The translations under genes were made by a program, and so were the position numbers. A stretch of 64,000 nt of DNA, taken from contig JAAVTG010000545.1 in the NCBI GenBank assembly GCA_011947345.1, forward strand, positions 310,001 to 374,000. Reading direction: 5' to 3'. Below the pieces are notes generated by a model. The model ran no database searches. It was not told where the DNA came from and was given only the letters and a program-made list of their open reading frames with translations. The DNA comes from Phytophthora quininea. Lineage: Eukaryota > Oomycota > Peronosporomycetes > Peronosporales > Peronosporaceae. Position 1 is the stretch's first letter. Every line of letters begins with the position of its first letter. Shown here in pieces: positions 62,901 through 64,000 of the stretch.

Positions 62901-64000
62901 CATCTTCAACACTCGCGAGGAATACAGTCGAGACTGGGACCACACGGCTGTCCGAAGACCCTACAATCAATACAGGGACGTCGGCCACGGCAGCGACGGT
63001 CACCGACACGGTCGTGAAAACTTGGACGCTCTCACCAGTCGCACTCTCGGTGCTTCTCACAGCAACTTGAACCGAAAAGACGCCCGCGAAGTACCGGTGC
63101 GGGAGCAGCGAAACACTGCGGTTGGTCGTGATCGAGACTGCAGGGCTCCGAGAGACGAGCGACACCATCCCAGCCGCCGCAGGCGTGGCGATCGCCACGC
63201 CATCCACGCTGATGCCGTCCACGTACGCGGGGTCAAAGCTCATTTCCACCTCGATGAATTCAGACCCATCCCTGTCAGGCGTGGACGCTTCCACGATCAT
63301 GAACGCGCCGCTGGTATCCTCCATTGTCGTCACCGCAGAGCTATTCAGCACCAACACAGGCGTATTCGGAACGGGCGTCACGACTACTCTGCACCTAGCA
63401 AAGCTAGCGACCGCCGACAGCGACCCATATCCACTGTCGCCTACCGACACTCTCGACACGATTTTCATCGTCATGCTGAACACCTGCGCGGCATACAGCC
63501 GCGGCGCCACCGTCACCGAGCGATTTAACAGGCACGTTGGCTCTGCTGCAGGCAGGCACGACGGGCTGTTGTTCCCATAGAAAGAGTAGCGCAAGTCGCC
63601 AAAGCGCACGCCCGCGCCCCACTTCGTGTCGGTGTCGCCAACGACCGCGACCCCGCCAACACTCACAGAATCAATAGCACCACCGCCAACGATAGCCTGC
63701 ACGCTCACCACATCCGCCAACTCACTCATCAAGCCCCAATCGGCCAGCCGGAACGTCACGCTCTGGTTATCCATCACTTGGAAGGACCGCACTGCAGCAA
63801 TTCCGGCACCGATTGTGCCTGCCCCAGCCTCCCCACCAGCGGCAGCGTCATGTTGGAGATTGCCGATTGACTGGTCTGCTTCAGAACGTCCGTCGCTGTC
63901 GTCGCCACAGAGGCCAGAAGGGGACCCGAGTACATCGGTCTCGCGCCTAAGGCGATGCGCAAGTGCGTGTCGGCAGAAGCGTTTCCAGTGCTGAAGACAG
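50907..64000 (-). CDS. Giant polycystin-1/REJ/GPS-type receptor with TRAF-type zinc-finger tail (5' end outside window)
   Basis: At least 4,300 codons. In order from the window edge: adhesion-like repeats with a DxDGSE motif (TPDRDGSEF, LVDTDGSEA, TVDTDGSEV, LVDVDGSES); Calx-beta-like repeats (about 59000-59900, FTATDWNTTKSVQITA, FTDANWNVTQTIAVSADDN); a REJ-like region (LFLDGSSSSGSGGRTMTYTW, about 58600); an EGF-like module (CTTTCYCYAGYYGDNC, about 56730). Next is a GPS motif (CRYWDDQRGKWSSEGC, CECTHLTDFS, about 55500-55610) and a first membrane helix (NLSVILTIAAF). Further helices lie at 54900-55150 (LTIVFTLIFSHMFTNALLYQ) and 53200-53450 (VVYLSYAVCASWSAWCIYFV), separated by a charged coiled region. 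The tail has at least four TRAF-like units ending HERSHC, HERDDC, HERRDC, HERHEC (51600-52740) and a Pro/Ser-rich end with PAKRKRR. At least eight one-base shifts, nearly all in homopolymers (for example 57655, 57387, 55630, 55360, 53775, 52275), separate otherwise consecutive pieces. Predicted surface receptor. Confidence 0.75.
60466..61484 (-). repeat. Internal duplication copy 2 in the giant receptor gene
   Basis: Matches 62982-64000 at an offset of 2,516 bp with no difference noticed. Contains FQVMDNQSVTFRLADWGLMS, VVVTPVPNTPVLVLNSSAV, TPDRDGSEFIEVEMSFDPAY and ends VTVAAVAD. Both copies carry the same CCTCCCCACC frameshift site (61315 and 63831). Confidence 0.92.
62982..64000 (-). repeat. 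Internal duplication copy 1 in the giant receptor gene, cut by the window edge
   Basis: Partner of 60466-61484. Identity begins right after the codons for VAAVAD (62982) and still holds at the last base of the window, so the full duplicated unit may be longer and could be as large as the 2,516-bp period. Confidence 0.92.

Noticed and set aside
60466..64000. Bacterial adhesin acquired by horizontal transfer because of the DxDGSE repeats
   Set aside because: The same frame continues into REJ, EGF, GPS and membrane segments typical of eukaryotic receptors; no sign of transfer.
1..64000. tRNA, rRNA, snoRNA, riboswitch or CRISPR features
   Set aside because: No recognisable cloverleaf, conserved rRNA block or regularly spaced short repeats were seen by eye; a covariance-model search would be decisive and was not possible.

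Overview
The window is nuclear DNA of an oomycete, very probably Phytophthora or a close relative. Genes are dense, with introns of about 43-190 bp (mostly 54-76 bp) that start GT and end AG. The content is typical of oomycetes: a multi-domain Kazal inhibitor with a signal peptide, a cysteine-rich secreted protein, expanded aldo-keto reductases and membrane proteins, and a polycystin-like giant receptor. No bacterial-style operons, RNA genes or CRISPR arrays were seen.

Layout. 1-2.6 kb: decayed transposase-like ORF and otherwise empty sequence. 2.66-3.45 kb: Nudix hydrolase. 3.7-9.0 kb: tandem array of four Kv-beta-type aldo-keto reductases (AKR), decaying toward the right. 9.1-10.8 kb: cysteine-rich secreted protein and a TEX47-like protein. 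11.1-13.25 kb: peroxisomal-type ABCD half transporter. 13.4-24.9 kb: five tandem paralogues of an unidentified polytopic membrane family, interrupted by an inverted, near-identical copy of one AKR gene. 25.1-26.3 kb: four-domain Kazal inhibitor. 26.6-29.4 kb: SLX1 nuclease, PSMD9/Nas2 proteasome chaperone and ribosomal protein S14. 29.6-38.8 kb: a hAT transposon with an 8-bp target duplication, into which a 7.0-kb TTAA-flanked piggyBac-like element has inserted; that element holds a 2.46-kb-arm inverted repeat full of broken gene copies. 38.8-50.8 kb: RBR-type RING protein, SDF/EAAT symporter, acidic serine-rich protein, a decayed locus and an SLC52-type transporter. 50.9-64.0 kb: the 3' part (over 4,300 codons) of a giant polycystin-1/REJ/GPS receptor with a TRAF-type zinc-finger cytoplasmic tail; its 5' end lies outside the window.

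Two themes cut across the window. First, many otherwise good genes carry single-base frameshifts, mostly in homopolymer runs. Near-identical repeat copies inside the window differ at the same kind of site, so many of these breaks are probably sequence errors rather than pseudogenes. Second, repeats and nested transposons dominate: inverted AKR copies 10 kb apart, a palindromic insertion, and a 2,516-bp-period internal duplication in the giant receptor. The hAT element landed exactly at the stop codon of the RBR gene and supplies a replacement stop codon.
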